A stretch of DNA of 64,000 nt from Myxococcales bacterium (lineage in GTDB: Bacteria; Myxococcota_A; Polyangia; Palsa-1104; JAEUJZ01). Position numbers and translations under genes: made by a program. Shown piece by piece: positions 43,486-52,683 of the stretch. The stretch is taken from contig JAEUKA010000005.1 in NCBI GenBank assembly GCA_016794465.1, forward strand, positions 1 to 64,000, read 5' to 3'. The notes beneath the pieces are model-generated. The model was given only the letters and a program-made list of their open reading frames with translations. It was not told the DNA's origin and did not search any database. Within the stretch, counting starts at the first letter, position 1, and every line of letters begins with the position of its first letter.

Positions 43486-44502
43486 TTACAGCCACAAGAA
43501 GCGCTGACAGTCCAGAAAGTCCTGCGCCCGAACATCCGCGGCGAGCGGCAACACCATCGGAATGTCGTCAGACGGCTGCATCGTGCCGCCCGTGAGCACG
43601 GGAGCGAGCGCGTCGCTTTCCCAGATCTCGACGGTCGGGAGCGTCAGCTGATGGGCCATCGTCGTCGCAGCCGCCAAGACCTCTTGCACGTCGGTCCCTG
43701 GACCTGGCGACGAGACGATCAGCACTCGCAGCCGTCGCACATCGGGACGATAATCCGGCTCCCAGATCATCACCGCATCTCCACTGCGCGCACCTATCTC
43801 GTCGGGAAACGGCAGGCCGGTGAGCTTGGCATAAAAGCGTCCGCGTGCCAGCTGCCAATCAAGCTGCTCCACCGTCGCTGGAATCGAAAGCTGACCCGAG
43901 AGTGGCGGCGGCAGGAGCGAAGTCACAATGGGCAAGTCAGCCTCGCGCAGCCACTGCACACGCGGGGACTGGGGCTGCGATCTGGCTGGATAACGTCGTA
44001 GCTGCAGCGGCACCGTGACATAACCCAGCCGGGCGTACAGGGTCGGGCCAATTTCGCTCATGAGGTAGCACATCGCCGCACCTTGCTCGGCAAAGTGGCG
44101 ATGCAGTCGTCGGAGCAGCTCGGCGGCATAGCCATGTCCGCGCTGCTCTTCGTCGACGTAGACGCTGGCAATTCCGAGCCCATAGGCTTGCTCGACGCGA
44201 CCCGGAACTCGAACTGGAACCCGGAATGACTCGCAGCTGGCCAAGATGGCACAACCGGCAGCGGAATCGCTCCCGTCGGTCGCATCAATGAGCGAATGGA
44301 TCGTGAGCCCGCGCGAAAACGGCCGCGTCTTTAAGATCCGCTCACGTTGCAGGTACTCGTCGACGCTGATTTCCTTGGCCCAAGCTTTGGCCGTTCGGCG
44401 GTCGATTCGCTCCATTTCGGCAGAAACTCGGCACTCTCCGTCGATAATGGGCAGATCCTGGCACGAATGATGCAAAACTCGCATGTCTGTGACATCTACC
44501 AT
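43486..44502 (-). CDS. GNAT acetyltransferase, LYC1-like
   Basis: The product is 338 residues from the ATG at 44502. The GNAT core lies in the first half: GLGIASVYVDEEQRGHGYAAELLRRL, where RGHGYA is the acetyl-CoA loop, followed by GAAMCYLMSEIGPTLYARLGY. The preceding YLQRERILKTRPFSRGL and the long C-terminal domain resemble fungal lysine N6-acetyltransferase LYC1. The acceptor substrate is unknown. An ATG at 44484 is an alternative start. It is divergent from lon. Confidence 0.8.
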   Translation of the reverse strand: MVDVTDMRVLHHSCQDLPIIDGECRVSAEMERIDRRTAKAWAKEISVDEYLQRERILKTRPFSRGLTIHSLIDATDGSDSAAGCAILASCESFRVPVRVPGRVEQAYGLGIASVYVDEEQRGHGYAAELLRRLHRHFAEQGAAMCYLMSEIGPTLYARLGYVTVPLQLRRYPARSQPQSPRVQWLREADLPIVTSLLPPPLSGQLSIPATVEQLDWQLARGRFYAKLTGLPFPDEIGARSGDAVMIWEPDYRPDVRRLRVLIVSSPGPGTDVQEVLAAATTMAHQLTLPTVEIWESDALAPVLTGGTMQPSDDIPMVLPLAADVRAQDFLDCQRFLWL

Positions 44503-44521
44503 GCAGTAGGCGCGCCGGGTA

Positions 44522-44549
44522 TTGCGTGGCGAAATCCAGGCACTATCAT
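44522..44549 (+). promoter_or_regulatory. Possible promoter for lon
   Basis: TTGCGT at 44522-44527 and TATCAT at 44544-44549, with a 16-nt spacer, lie in the divergent gap upstream of lon. Pattern match only; no heat-shock operator was recognised. Confidence 0.35.
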
Positions 44550-44661
44550 AGGCCGCATTGATTAGAAGGTTCCGAAGGCCGGTGCCGACGACAGGGCAGG
44601 GCAGACATACCTGCATCATGGGCCACGCCGTCGGTCAGTTGGAAAGTGAAGGAGCGATTTG

Positions 44662-47088
44662 ATGAGCAAGCCCAAGGGGGGAACCCCAGACCAGAGCGGC
44701 CCGGTCGAGATTCCCGATGTGATCTCGATCCTGCCGCTGCGCAACTCGGTGCTCTTCCCCGGTTCAATCATCCCGATTGATGTGGGGCGAAGGAAGAGCG
44801 TCAAGCTGATCGAGGAGGCCATCGCGAAGGAAAAGCCGGTCATCGGTATCCTGACGCAGCGCGATGCCCGAACCGAAGACCCCGGCGAGGGGGATATGTA
44901 TGCCGTCGGCACGGCGGCACGAATCCTCAAGGTCATCAAGCTTGCCAAGGACAACTTCTCGGTGATTTTGCAGGGCGTGGTGCGCTTCCGCGTCCAGGGC
45001 TACGAGGGAGCCGATCCATTCCTCAACTGTCGGGTGACGGCGATTCCGGACCCGACGGCGGCGGATGTGGAGCTTGACGCGCTGGTGATGAACCTCAAGG
45101 ACATTGCCAAGCGGGTGATCAAGCTGATGCCGGAGCTGCCCAAAGAGGCCTCGTCGCTCGTCGAGAGCGTGACTGAGGCGGGACAGCTGGCCGACCTCAT
45201 CACCTCGCAGCTGGACATTCCCGTCGAGGAAAAGCAGGACTTACTCGAGACGTTCGATCTCAAGCAGCGGATGCGCAAAGTCCTACAGTTCCTGACGCGG
45301 CAGCTCGAAGTGCTGAAGGTCCGCGAGAAGATCAACACCCAGGTCCAAGAAGAGATGGGCCGCAACCAGCGCGAATACGTGCTGCGTCAGCAACTGAAGG
45401 CCATCAAGGAAGAGCTGGGTGAGCTCGACGAAGGCGGCGGCGATGCCGAGGAGTTCAAGACCAAGATCCTCGAAGCGAAGATGCCCGCCGAGGTAGAAAA
45501 GGTCGCACTCAAGCAGTTCGAGCGTCTCAAGCAGATGCAGCAGTCGTCGGCCGAGTACACGGTGACGCGTACCTATCTGGACTGGCTGGTGGATATGCCG
45601 TGGTCGGTGTCGACAGAGGACAAGATCGACATCCAGGAAGCGCGCAACATCCTCAACTCGGATCACTACGACCTTGAAAAGGTCAAAAAGCGCATCCTGG
45701 AGTACTTGGCGGTTCGCAAGCTCAAAAACGACAAGAAGGGTCCGATTTTGTGCCTGGTTGGACCTCCCGGCGTCGGCAAGACCTCACTCGGCAAGAGCAT
45801 CGCCAAAGCGGTCGGTCGCAAGTTCGTTCGCGTCAGCTTGGGCGGCGTGCGCGATGAGGCTGAAATTCGCGGTCACCGTCGGACGTATGTTGGCTCACTG
45901 CCGGGACGGATCATCCAGGGGCTCAAGCGCGCGGGGACCAACAATCCGGTGTTTGTCCTCGACGAGCTGGACAAGCTGGGTCATGACTTCCGAGGCGACC
46001 CGTCGAGTGCGCTGCTCGAAGTGCTCGATCCCGAGCAAAACAATACCTTTAGCGATCACTACCTTGAAGTGCCGTTTGACCTCTCGAAGGTAATGTTTAT
46101 CGCGACGGCCAACGTGCTCGATCCGGTGCCGGCTGCGCTGCGTGACCGACTGGAGGTGCTGGAGATTCCTGGCTACACGCGCAGTGAAAAGTTGCAGATA
46201 GCCAAGAACTTCCTGATTCCCAAGCAGGTCGACGAGCACGGACTAACCGGCGAGCAGATTGCGTTCGAGGATGAAGCCGTCAGTGAAGTCATCGATAGCT
46301 ACACCCGCGAGGCTGGCGTTCGGACTCTTGAGCGCGAGCTAGGCAGTGTCTGTCGTGGCGTCGCGGTCAAGGTCGCAGAGGGTGAGACAACCGAAAAGAC
46401 CACCGTCGTTGCTGCCAAGATTGATGAGTACCTTGGGCCGCAGAAGTACATGTCAGAAGTCGCAGAGCGCACCAGCATTCCTGGCGTGGCGACTGGACTG
46501 GCTTGGACTCCCGTCGGTGGAGACATTCTGTTTATCGAAGCCTCACGCATGCCGGGCAAGAGCAGTCTGACGCTGACCGGCCAGCTTGGCGATGTCATGA
46601 AGGAATCGGCTCAGACCGCAACCTCGTACGTTCGCAGCCGCGCCAAGATCTACGGCATCGACGAGCACTTCCTCGACAAGGCCGACCTGCACGTCCACGT
46701 TCCAGCTGGCGCCATGCCCAAAGACGGACCGAGCGCCGGCATCACCATGTTCGTCGCGCTGACCTCGATGCTGACCGGAATTCCGGTGCGCAACGATGTC
46801 GCGATGACCGGTGAAATCACGCTGCGCGGCAACGTACTTCCCGTCGGTGGTATCAAGGAAAAGCTGCTCGCTGCTCATCGCGCTGGCATCCGGCGTGCCG
46901 TCCTGCCCGAGCGCAATCGCAAGGACATCTTGGACGTACCCGACGAGGTCAAAAACGACATGGAGATCTTCTATGTCACCAAGATGGACGATGTCCTGCC
47001 GCTGGTCTTGACGGGACCGCTGCCGATTGCCGCTGCGACTCCACCGACGATGCCGCCTGCAGTTGAGAGCGCGCCGTCCACCAACTAA
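44662..47088 (+). CDS. lon: ATP-dependent protease Lon
   Basis: Lon degrades damaged and regulatory proteins in the cytoplasm. The 808-residue protein has the N-terminal substrate-binding domain ([19 protein letters not shown]), coiled segments, the AAA+ Walker [14 protein letters not shown] and Walker [10 protein letters not shown], and the C-terminal protease with the catalytic Ser in PKDGPSAG and Lys in [14 protein letters not shown]. The ATG at 44662 follows gaaggag at 44648-44654; a TTG one codon earlier is less likely. Length and domain order are normal. Confidence 0.96.
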   Translation: MSKPKGGTPDQSGPVEIPDVISILPLRNSVLFPGSIIPIDVGRRKSVKLIEEAIAKEKPVIGILTQRDARTEDPGEGDMYAVGTAARILKVIKLAKDNFSVILQGVVRFRVQGYEGADPFLNCRVTAIPDPTAADVELDALVMNLKDIAKRVIKLMPELPKEASSLVESVTEAGQLADLITSQLDIPVEEKQDLLETFDLKQRMRKVLQFLTRQLEVLKVREKINTQVQEEMGRNQREYVLRQQLKAIKEELGELDEGGGDAEEFKTKILEAKMPAEVEKVALKQFERLKQMQQSSAEYTVTRTYLDWLVDMPWSVSTEDKIDIQEARNILNSDHYDLEKVKKRILEYLAVRKLKNDKKGPILCLVGPPGVGKTSLGKSIAKAVGRKFVRVSLGGVRDEAEIRGHRRTYVGSLPGRIIQGLKRAGTNNPVFVLDELDKLGHDFRGDPSSALLEVLDPEQNNTFSDHYLEVPFDLSKVMFIATANVLDPVPAALRDRLEVLEIPGYTRSEKLQIAKNFLIPKQVDEHGLTGEQIAFEDEAVSEVIDSYTREAGVRTLERELGSVCRGVAVKVAEGETTEKTTVVAAKIDEYLGPQKYMSEVAERTSIPGVATGLAWTPVGGDILFIEASRMPGKSSLTLTGQLGDVMKESAQTATSYVRSRAKIYGIDEHFLDKADLHVHVPAGAMPKDGPSAGITMFVALTSMLTGIPVRNDVAMTGEITLRGNVLPVGGIKEKLLAAHRAGIRRAVLPERNRKDILDVPDEVKNDMEIFYVTKMDDVLPLVLTGPLPIAAATPPTMPPAVESAPSTN

Positions 47089-47108
47089 CTTCCGAATCGG
47101 CTTTCTTG

Positions 47109-48122
47109 CTACGCGGCTTGGCTGTGCTCTTTTTGCAGCCGAGTGGTGCGCGGCCTCTGTTCACGCAGAAGGCTTAGCGCTTCGTCGAGGAGCATGCGCG
47201 GCACCGGAGCCAGCTTCGGGGGTACGGTTGGCACGGCGGTCTGCCAGGCTGTCGTCGGTAGCATACGCGGGGCCGCTTGACCAGACAGCAGCACGGCTGC
47301 GAGCAGCGACGACTGTCGAAGCATTCGGGCTGTCACCTGCTGCAAGTTTTCGCCGGCTTGCCAGGACACCGGGGACGGCAGCAGCGGTCGAGCGGCCCCC
47401 GTGAGCGCTGTCTGCGACCAGGCATTGAGCTCCTCGCACTGCCGTGCAAACACTTCGTCGCTGGGTGAGCTGGCCAGCATCAGGGCCCGGTCATCACTGA
47501 GTGCGTGAACGAGCCGCTGTTCCCAGGCTGAGGCCGGCCTGTCCGCCAGCCGAACTTGGGCACCGCGACGTGATCCCTCTCGGACCAGCAGATCGATCGT
47601 GGCATCGAGCAGCAGCGACGCGATCCGATGACCACTGACGACACTCTGCCAGCGCTCTTGAGACAGGGGTGTGCTGGGCAGCTCGGCCAAAACCACCCGC
47701 AGGTCTTTGCCGAGTTGTTGCAGCTCGAGGCGCTCCCGAGGCGTGGGCCCAGCCTTCCAGCGTGCGACGTAACGGCTTCCGGTGCCCAGGCGTGTCACCT
47801 TCGGCCACGCTTGCCCACGCTCTGTCAGAGACAGCGCCAGCTGCAGCAGCTTCGACAGCGCTTGTAGCTCGCGCGAGTCCTGTAGCTCACTCTGCGCAGT
47901 CGGGGACGCCAGAATCGGCAGTGCGTCGATCAGCTCCACCATGACCCCGCTGGCATTGCGGAAGGCCAGCTCAGTGCCCGGTAGCAGCAGGCGCGCTTGG
48001 GTCGGCCAGCCGTGCGTCCGCAAGCGTGAGAGGAGGGCGTGGGGCTGCTCACCGGAGCTTTCGCTTGCGGCATCAGCGATAAAGAGGGCGCGCGAGGCAG
48101 GCACGAAAGCGATCGAGTTCAT
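47109..48122 (-). CDS. Uncharacterised protein, weak resemblance to SNF2-helicase-associated N-terminal region
   Basis: The product is 337 residues from the ATG at 48122. Segments such as ALSKLLQLALSLTERGQAWPKVTR, GHRIASLLLDATIDLLVREGSRRG and AWEQRLVHALSDD recall the N-terminal extension of SNF2-type helicases, but no helicase motif follows. It may be a free-standing or remnant version. No signal peptide or membrane helix is seen. It is convergent with lon (20 nt apart) and divergent from the SprT-like gene. Confidence 0.55.
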   Translation of the reverse strand: MNSIAFVPASRALFIADAASESSGEQPHALLSRLRTHGWPTQARLLLPGTELAFRNASGVMVELIDALPILASPTAQSELQDSRELQALSKLLQLALSLTERGQAWPKVTRLGTGSRYVARWKAGPTPRERLELQQLGKDLRVVLAELPSTPLSQERWQSVVSGHRIASLLLDATIDLLVREGSRRGAQVRLADRPASAWEQRLVHALSDDRALMLASSPSDEVFARQCEELNAWSQTALTGAARPLLPSPVSWQAGENLQQVTARMLRQSSLLAAVLLSGQAAPRMLPTTAWQTAVPTVPPKLAPVPRMLLDEALSLLREQRPRTTRLQKEHSQAA

Positions 48123-48218
48123 GTCACGGACGCTAGCCACGCGGTCTGACAACGGGGGACTGACGATCCGGCTCTCAGCGACGTGACAAGCGGGCACGGG
48201 TGTGTCACAACGCACCAC

Positions 48219-49346
48219 ATGATGCGTGCGGCACCTCCCCACCCAGCGGTCGATTCAGATGCGCCCAAGATCCTGTCCGCCCAGCTGCAGGCAGCGACGG
48301 TGCGTGAGCTTCTACGGTCGTGGCATCACTTCAACGCCACGCTGTTTCGGCGCGCGCTTCTGCCGCCCCAGCTGGGCCTTACGTCGGTTGCAACCAAGCT
48401 AGGGCTGTGGCTACCAGCGACGAGAACCATCCTCCTTTCAGAGTCACTGGTGATGGACAAGCCATGGGGCGTGGTCCTCGAAGTGCTCAAGCACGAGATG
48501 GCCCACCAGTATGTCCACGAAATTTTGGGGCGCACCGACGAGACAGCCCATGGCCCAGCCTTTCAAGCGGTGTGCGCACGGATGGGAATTGATGCCAGTG
48601 CGGCCGGTCTGCCAGCTGCTCTCTCTGTCCATGACAGCGACGGGGATTCTGTGCGAGTGCGGCTGCTGACGCGGATTGCCCGGCTGCTCTCTCTCGCTGA
48701 AAGTCAAAACATCCACGAGGCGGAGAGTGCGATGCAGGAAGCCCAGCGGCTGCTTCTCAAATTCAACCTCGAGGTGCCGGCGCAGGCGACGACAACGCAC
48801 GGCTTTCGGCAGCTTGGCGAGCCACGTGGCCGTATCGATGAACACCTGCGGCTGATTGCGGTGGTGCTCGGGCGCTTTTTCTTCGTCGAGACGATCTGGG
48901 TGTCGAGCTTCGATGTTCACTCGGGGCGACGCGGCAGTGTGCTCGAGGTGATGGGCCGGCCAGAAAACCTGGAGATGTCTGCCTACGTGTATGACTTTCT
49001 GCTCCACTCGGGAGAGCAGCTGTGGCTTCAGCACAAGCGGCAGCACCGGATTGCCCAAAATCGCGAGCGACGGACATTTCTATCGGGGGTGATGCTGGGC
49101 TTTGCGGATCGACTGGCGCAACAGCAGCGAGGACAGCAGCAGCAAGGGCTGGTGTGGGTGGCCGACGCTGCGCTGCATACCTATCTGCGCCAGCGGCACC
49201 CGAACATTCGACGGGTGTACAGCCAAGGTCAGCCGCGCAGTGAGACGCGAGCGGCGGGGAAGCAAGCCGGACAGTCGCTGATCCTTCACAAGCCAATTCA
49301 TGGAGGCTCGACGAAGGGACCACCGAAGCTGCTCGGTGGGCGCTAA
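48219..49346 (+). CDS. SprT-like zinc metallopeptidase with DUF2786 domain
   Basis: The product is 375 residues. The zinc site is KHEMAHQYVHE near 90 (HExxH) with a later His in AHGPAFQ, as in SprT/Spartan-type proteases acting on DNA-bound proteins. DUF2786 follows near 155 (RLLTRIARLLSLAESQNIHEAESAMQEAQRLLLKF). The C-terminal half (DEHLRLIAVVLGRFFFVETIW onward) is typical of DUF2786 partner regions. The start is uncertain: ATGs at 48219 and 48222 or a GTG at 48183. Confidence 0.85.
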   Translation: MMRAAPPHPAVDSDAPKILSAQLQAATVRELLRSWHHFNATLFRRALLPPQLGLTSVATKLGLWLPATRTILLSESLVMDKPWGVVLEVLKHEMAHQYVHEILGRTDETAHGPAFQAVCARMGIDASAAGLPAALSVHDSDGDSVRVRLLTRIARLLSLAESQNIHEAESAMQEAQRLLLKFNLEVPAQATTTHGFRQLGEPRGRIDEHLRLIAVVLGRFFFVETIWVSSFDVHSGRRGSVLEVMGRPENLEMSAYVYDFLLHSGEQLWLQHKRQHRIAQNRERRTFLSGVMLGFADRLAQQQRGQQQQGLVWVADAALHTYLRQRHPNIRRVYSQGQPRSETRAAGKQAGQSLILHKPIHGGSTKGPPKLLGGR

Positions 49347-49365
49347 CGAGCATCGGCCTTCTCGA

Positions 49366-49397
49366 CGGGGGAAATACTATATTTTCTCGGTCCCCCG
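49366..49397 (+). terminator. Possible hairpin after the SprT-like gene
   Basis: CGGGGGA at 49366-49372 and TCCCCCG at 49391-49397 form a 7-bp G+C-rich stem around an A/T-rich loop, 20 nt after the stop. No T-run follows, so termination is only possible. Confidence 0.4.
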
Positions 49398-49457
49398 AAG
49401 CCGCATGGCATAATGGAAGCGCGTCGCTGTGTCTAATCCGTGTGCGACGGCTTCTCG

Positions 49458-50603
49458 ATGAGCAAAGATCCGGTATCTGCCGAAAACCTGGCGAATCTCC
49501 GACGAACACTCCCCGGCATTGGGATGGGCGATGGCAGTCCCGTTCCGCTGCAAGAGGTGTCTCCGTCGGATGTTGAGAGTGCGCTGGCCGAGGCAGCACG
49601 ACAGTCCGAGGCGAATGCGCAAGCTCGGCAGTCGCTGCCACCGGTGCTGATGCACGGAGTACGCAGCACCAACCCGGCGGCCCCGCTGACGCCAGGAGGA
49701 AGCAGTCCGGCGATACCGATGCTGCGTGGGGCGAGCAGTCCGGCGATACCGATGCTGCGCGGAGCGAGCAGTCCGGCGATACCGATGCTGCGTGGGGCGA
49801 GCAATCCGGCGATACCGATGCTGCGTGGGGCGAGCAATCCGGCGATACCGATGCTGCGAACAACGGGGACGGATCACTCGGCCCGTGCGTCTGACGCCAG
49901 CATTCCATCGCATCCACCACCGACGAACCGGCTACCGCTGCTGATCGCCGGACTGGGAGCGCTGGCGCTGGTCATTGGCTCGCTGGCCTGGCTGTATCCA
50001 GGCTCCTCGACGACGCAGCCCAAGCCGGCACGAGCGGGTACGGCAAGTCGTCGCGCGGTGCAGCCGGATGGGCCGCAGGTCGCAGTGCCCGTGCGGACGG
50101 TTGCGCCAACCACTCCGATTGCCGTCGCGGTATCCCCGCAAGACAAGCCAAGCAGCGTCGAGAAGGCGACTCATCCCCCTGCGCGCAAAGTGACAGAAGC
50201 GACTGGCTCCGTGGGAACGACCTCGAAGCCACAGCCGACTCAAAGTGGACAAGCAACGGTTGGGCCGGAAAAGACCATTGCACGCAAAGCAGAGGGCAAG
50301 TTGCCTCGGGCCGCTGCACTCGACTTGTCGCCTGTGCCGCTGCTGACACCGCAGATTTTGCGACAGCACATGACGGTGGCCGAGCCGAAGTGGCAGAGCT
50401 GTCCCAAAGACGGCAGTGGCAAAAACCTCAGCATCGGCATTGTGGTTGCGCCCTCGGGCTCGGTGGTCAAGGCCGATGTGCTTGGTCCGGCAGGAACCAC
50501 CGCGACGGCACGCTGCGTCACCGAGCGCATTCGCAACATGCGCTTCCCTGCCTATGCCGAAGGCGGTCCGAAGACCTTCTTCTGGAGCTATCAGGCCCCC
50601 TAA
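49458..50603 (+). CDS. Membrane protein with SPAIPMLRGA repeats and TonB/AgmX-like C-terminus
   Basis: The product is 381 residues from the ATG at 49458 (a GTG six codons earlier is possible). The cytoplasmic N-terminal part contains five 11-residue repeats of the type SSPAIPMLRGA. A transmembrane helix (LPLLIAGLGALALVIGSLAWLY, about 158-179) is followed by a Pro/Thr-rich periplasmic linker and a C-terminal 95-residue domain (LSIGIVVAPSGSVVKADVLGP, CVTERIRNMRFPAY). That domain resembles the TonB-C/AgmX-type domains common in Myxococcota gliding and transport proteins. Upstream genes are unrelated, and the split kinase follows. Confidence 0.72.
   Translation: MSKDPVSAENLANLRRTLPGIGMGDGSPVPLQEVSPSDVESALAEAARQSEANAQARQSLPPVLMHGVRSTNPAAPLTPGGSSPAIPMLRGASSPAIPMLRGASSPAIPMLRGASNPAIPMLRGASNPAIPMLRTTGTDHSARASDASIPSHPPPTNRLPLLIAGLGALALVIGSLAWLYPGSSTTQPKPARAGTASRRAVQPDGPQVAVPVRTVAPTTPIAVAVSPQDKPSSVEKATHPPARKVTEATGSVGTTSKPQPTQSGQATVGPEKTIARKAEGKLPRAAALDLSPVPLLTPQILRQHMTVAEPKWQSCPKDGSGKNLSIGIVVAPSGSVVKADVLGPAGTTATARCVTERIRNMRFPAYAEGGPKTFFWSYQAP
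49701..49858 (+). repeat. 33-bp in-frame tandem repeat, five copies
   Basis: Units of 33 bp start at 49701, 49734, 49767, 49800 and 49833, the last diverging at its end. They encode the SSPAIPMLRGA / SNPAIPMLRGA repeats. High identity between copies points to recent expansion. Confidence 0.9.
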
Positions 50604-50791
50604 GCGCGGCGGTGCGCAGTCCGCTTCGCCAGGTCCATCCGCTCCGCCATTTTCATCAGACACAGCCAGCTGCTGAGCCGAAGGCAGCCCGTGATACCAT
50701 GGAAAGGCTGGGCTTCTAGATCGCATTGCCACCGTCGGTAAGACGTTTGCGCCGTGGACCAGAAGCCAGCCAACAATTTGTAGTGTCTGTC

Positions 50792-51352
50792 GTGAATCCG
50801 TCGCCGAGCCCTGCCATGTTCTGCGCATCGTGCCGAGGGGTCTTTCCCATCGATGTAGCGGTGTGTACTCGCGATGGGACCCCGCTGCAGCGAGTGGAGC
50901 AGGTGCTGGCCGGTCGGTACGTGCTCAAGAGCGTCCTTGGCTCGGGCAACATGGGCACGGTCTATCGCGCGACGCAGCTGCCGATGGGACGCGAGGTCGC
51001 CGTCAAGCTGATGCACAGCGATCTGGTCCGCAATCCCGATCTGGTGGCGCGCTTTGAGCGAGAGGCTCAGGCGGCATCCACCGTCGAGCATCCCAACGCG
51101 ATCACCGTGTACGACAGCGGACGAAGCGTCGATGGTCAGGTCTACATTGCGATGGAGCTGCTCGAAGGAGAGAGCCTCTCTGCGATGATCGAGCGCGAGT
51201 CCCGAATCCCTCCCGATCGCGCGCTAGAGCTCTGGGTTCCCGTCGTCAAAGCCATGGTCGTAGCCCACCGCAAGGGCGTCATCCATAGAGATCTCAAGCC
51301 AGATAAATGTTGTCCGTCGGCAAACTTGGGGAAACTTCCCTCTGCCGAGTGA
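50792..51352 (+). pseudogene. N-terminal half of a Ser/Thr kinase split by the 10.4-kb island
   Basis: From a GTG at 50792 (or ATG at 50816) the frame encodes a short zinc ribbon (FCASCRGVFPIDVAVC), then the kinase N-lobe: LGSGNMGTVYRA, VAVKLM, EGESLSAMI and finally GVIHRDLKPD at 51275-51304. After the Asp codon it runs into island sequence and stops at 51352. It contains no DFG, APE or C-lobe and cannot be an active kinase. The missing part resumes in frame at 61701. Confidence 0.9.
51296..51303 (+). repeat. Left 8-bp direct repeat (putative attL core)
   Basis: aagccaga, in the K-P-D codons of the kinase catalytic loop. It is identical to 61701-61708. With one mismatch the match extends to 11 bp (aagccagaYaa). 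Confidence 0.7.
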
Positions 51353-51693
51353 GAAATTCAGGAAGAAGGGGTCCTGCGGTCGCGCTGGCAGACGGCTCGC
51401 AAGCAACACCTTGGTGAAAATAGAGGCATTTCATATGACTCTTATTTAGAGACTCCTAAACCACTCCTAAACCATTCCTAAACCATTCCTAAACCATTCC
51501 TAAACCATTCCTAACGAAGCACCCGCCTGAACATACTCCTTCTGATTTGGCGCTCGCGCGCTGGCTGATGATGTGCTTTCCTACGACGACATCCATGCTG
51601 CAAGCAGCTTCTACGAAGGCCAACCCGCACCGCCCTGTCTACATAATGCGTAGTCGCTTTGCCTTGATTAATGTCTAATAAGGAGAGGCTATT
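51353..51693. other. Left end of island, non-coding (341 nt)
   Basis: No gene is recognised. It holds the 11-bp repeat array at 51452-51514 and, just upstream in the pseudogene tail, a pair of AAACTT words. The ribosome-binding site for the SDR gene (taaggag, 51679-51685) lies at its right edge. Confidence 0.6.
51452..51514 (+). repeat. 11-bp tandem repeat array near the island left end
   Basis: Five full units of actcctaaacc / attcctaaacc and a partial sixth follow each other without gaps. The 11-bp period places every unit on the same face of the helix, as in arrays of protein-binding sites. A role as integrase/excisionase arm sites or as a regulatory operator for the downstream genes is possible. 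Confidence 0.85.
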
Positions 51694-52458
51694 ATGAATC
51701 AAAAAGACAGAATCGCACTTGTGACTGGTGCTGCTAAGCGAATTGGTCGTGTGATTGCTATGTCATTGGCAAAACGCGGCTGTCATATTGTATTACATTA
51801 TAATTCTTCTGTAGGCAGCGCCTTCGCCACTGCTGAAGAGCTGAAGAGCTACGGGGTCAAAGTACTTCCAATCCAAGCAGATCTGCGACGGCCTGAGCAG
51901 ATTGAAGCGATGATCGAGCAGGCGGTCACTCACTTTGGTGGGCTAGATATTTTGGTAAATAGTGCCGCTAGCTTTGTGCGGGCTGATCTCCAGAGTATGA
52001 CCCTCGATGTTTGGAATGAAATCCTTGCGGTCAATCTTACCGCACCAATGCTCTGCATCAAGTACGCTGCGCCAGTTCTTCTACGACAAGAGTCCGGTGT
52101 AGTGATAAACATCTGTGACCTGTATAGTGAGCTGCCCACGCCACCGATGCTCGCACATGGAGTCGCCAAGGCCGGCCTGCTCAACCTGACCCGCGCGCTT
52201 GCGCTGGAGCTTGCTCCACGCGTTCGGGTCAACGCAGTGATTCCCGGGGTTGTCCTTCCTCCCGATGACGCCAGCGCCGAATACCTGGCACGAACCGCCG
52301 ATAAGAACCTCATCAAGCAGTGGGGCAACCCCGATCAGGTGGCGCAGGCTGTACTCTTTCTGATCGAAAACGACTTCATGGTCGGCGAAGCGCTGCACGT
52401 CGATGGTGGAGAGTCCCTTGCTTGGCGGCTGCGTCATGTGATCCGTGACCCCGCGTAG
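51694..52458 (+). CDS. Short-chain dehydrogenase/reductase, pteridine-reductase-like
   Basis: The product is 254 residues. The cofactor motif is VTGAAKRIGRVIA; TGxxxRxG is the variant seen in pteridine reductases and FolM. NSAAS replaces the usual NNAG. The catalytic area is altered: after VVINICDLYSE the expected YxxxK reads HGVAKAG, with His in place of Tyr, as the motif HGVAK shows. The C-terminus has NAVIPGVVLPP and the late GEALHVDGGESL. Family membership is sure; the substrate and normal catalysis are not. It is the first gene of the island, with a good RBS (aaggag). Confidence 0.88.
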   Translation: MNQKDRIALVTGAAKRIGRVIAMSLAKRGCHIVLHYNSSVGSAFATAEELKSYGVKVLPIQADLRRPEQIEAMIEQAVTHFGGLDILVNSAASFVRADLQSMTLDVWNEILAVNLTAPMLCIKYAAPVLLRQESGVVINICDLYSELPTPPMLAHGVAKAGLLNLTRALALELAPRVRVNAVIPGVVLPPDDASAEYLARTADKNLIKQWGNPDQVAQAVLFLIENDFMVGEALHVDGGESLAWRLRHVIRDPA

Positions 52459-52683
52459 CAGAGATAATAGGACTACAGCCTGCATCTTTCTGCGCGTCAC
52501 TCCTACACAGACTCCCTTCGGGACAAAGCGCGTCCAACTTGCTGACTTTGCTGGGGTCTGCGGATCAGTCTGGGGGACTCCTAATGTAAGTCCTTGACCG
52601 CAGCATACAGAGACACACCACCGTCAGAGAAAGTTGAAAAAAAATTATGCGTTTCAGGCGCGCCGGTCGCCTACAATGATCGC

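Noticed and set aside
41929..44001. Plus-strand frame of 690 residues
   Set aside because: It is antisense to the DUF362 and acetyltransferase genes, which show real family motifs.
49701..49858. CRISPR array
   Set aside because: Contiguous 33-bp in-frame coding repeats without spacers.
51452..51514. CRISPR array
   Set aside because: Units are 11 bp with no spacers and there are no cas genes.
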